A DNA stretch of 5,630 nt from Actinomycetes bacterium (GTDB lineage Bacteria; Actinomycetota; Acidimicrobiia; Acidimicrobiales; Acidimicrobiaceae): the NCBI GenBank assembly GCA_021823045.1, contig JAKAPB010000161.1:1-5630 (forward strand), given 5' to 3'. The notes below the pieces were generated by a model. The model saw only the letters and a list, made by a program, of their open reading frames with translations, searched no databases and was not told where the DNA came from. Within the stretch, counting starts at the first letter, position 1; each line of letters opens with the position of its first letter. The position numbers were made by a program, and so were the translations under genes. Below, piece after piece: positions 4,944-5,630 of the stretch.

Positions 4944-5630
4944 ACCAACTACTAGCATCTACGGCACTTCTGCTTCCCGTAATCGCAAGTCTCATTAGCT
5001 TTAGCGTCAAAAGAGCGAAGGTCTCCGAGGCGATATCGATCTCTACGAGCTTGGTACTACTGGCGATATCGATACTCGCGATGACTTCGGTAGTCGACCC
5101 TTGCCGAGTTGTCATCGACGGACTTTTCAGGCTCGACCGACTCGCTCAGATCATGCTCTTAGTGATCGGGTCGGTATCTACCCTCGCCGGATGGGCAAGC
5201 ATCAGCTTCTTAGACAACATGATACTGAATCACGAGTTTTCACGAAACCCGCAGGCCCCCCCGCCCAACCGACGTACCTACTGGGCACTGTTCAATATCT
5301 TTAGCTTCGCGATGGTCTTGGCCGTTCTCTCAAACAACCTAGGCATCACTTGGGTAGCGATCGAAACGACCACAATAGCCACCACTTTCCTCGTCGGATT
5401 CAAAAGGACCCCGCTTTCGCTAGAGGCGGCTTGGAAATACGCCATGATCTGCTCCTTCGGCATCGCTATTGCCCTTTTGGGTGTCAGCATTGTCTATTTT
5501 GCATCTGTCCATGGTGGACTCAGTGGTTCTCAAGCGCTGCAGATCAATGTCCTGACGACCCACTTTCGCCTGCTAGACCATTCCGCTATGAGACTCGGGG
5601 TCGGGCTTATGATCCTGGGTTTCGGCGCAA
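4940..5630 (+). CDS. hyfF: NuoN/HyfF-like antiporter-type subunit, 3' truncated
   Basis: The reading frame opens with ATG at 4940, overlapping the previous stop, and stays open for 230 codons to the window edge; homologues of HyfF/HycQ (Rv0086) are about 490-530 residues, so a little under half is present. Visible features: hydrophobic helices at about 5-22, 32-50, 66-90, 114-132, 136-152, 166-190 and 217 onward; the HyfF hallmark SNNLGITWVAIETTT (131-145), in which E142 is the conserved TM5 glutamate of antiporter-like subunits; and TPLSLEAAWKYAMICSFGIA (157-176), a very conserved HyfF stretch with K167. A hydrophilic proline-rich loop (98-113) precedes YWALFNIFSFAM. Role: a second ion-translocating subunit beside HyfB. 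The cut is only the window end; no frameshift is seen. Confidence 0.92.
   Translation, partial: MNQLLASTALLLPVIASLISFSVKRAKVSEAISISTSLVLLAISILAMTSVVDPCRVVIDGLFRLDRLAQIMLLVIGSVSTLAGWASISFLDNMILNHEFSRNPQAPPPNRRTYWALFNIFSFAMVLAVLSNNLGITWVAIETTTIATTFLVGFKRTPLSLEAAWKYAMICSFGIAIALLGVSIVYFASVHGGLSGSQALQINVLTTHFRLLDHSAMRLGVGLMILGFGA

Noticed and set aside
5101..5304. 67-codon + strand frame inside the last gene
   Set aside because: It is out of frame with the HyfF reading frame, which is continuous from 4940 to the window end and carries clear HyfF motifs.

Overview
The window carries the front part of an operon for a membrane-bound, complex I-related oxidoreductase of the group 4 [NiFe]-hydrogenase / formate hydrogenlyase (Hyc/Hyf) type, headed by an ArsR-family regulator. 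Gene order, protein lengths and the regulator sequence match, as I remember it, the Mycobacterium tuberculosis Rv0081-Rv0086 block (ArsR regulator, NuoB-like small subunit, HyfB-like, HycD, HycP, HycQ). By eye the base composition is moderate rather than high-GC. I infer an actinobacterium or relative with moderate GC content, possibly of the Acidimicrobiia kind; the taxonomic guess is weak.

Layout, all on the + strand. Positions 1-402 contain no gene. They hold a DosR-box-like palindrome (61-92) nested in a larger inverted repeat (46-110), a stretch with a few small hairpins and no recognised function (about 120-300), and overlapping palindromes (320-343) directly upstream of an extended -10 promoter (349-357). 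Then come: ArsR-type regulator (418-777, or from 403); [4Fe-4S] small subunit, NuoB/HyfI type (849-1331); NuoL/HyfB-type antiporter-like subunit (1328-3319); NuoH/HyfC-type subunit (3316-4281); NuoK-like HyfE/HycP subunit (4287-4943); and the first 230 codons of a NuoN/HyfF/HycQ-type antiporter-like subunit (4940 to the window end). Three of the four junctions among the structural genes are 4-base start/stop overlaps and the fourth is a 5-base gap, so this is one tightly coupled transcription unit.

Working model: the small subunit carries the proximal/N2-type iron-sulfur cluster and docks on HyfC. The two antiporter-like subunits, HyfB and HyfF, retain the acidic and basic membrane residues used for ion translocation. 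The catalytic large subunit (HyfG/HycE type), which would decide whether this is a true hydrogenase or a metal-free relative, lies beyond the 3' end and cannot be judged here. The regulator has no cysteines and so cannot sense metals or metalloids by cysteine ligation; it probably autoregulates the operon through the 320-343 palindromes. The DosR-like box suggests a second, hypoxia or redox control layer.
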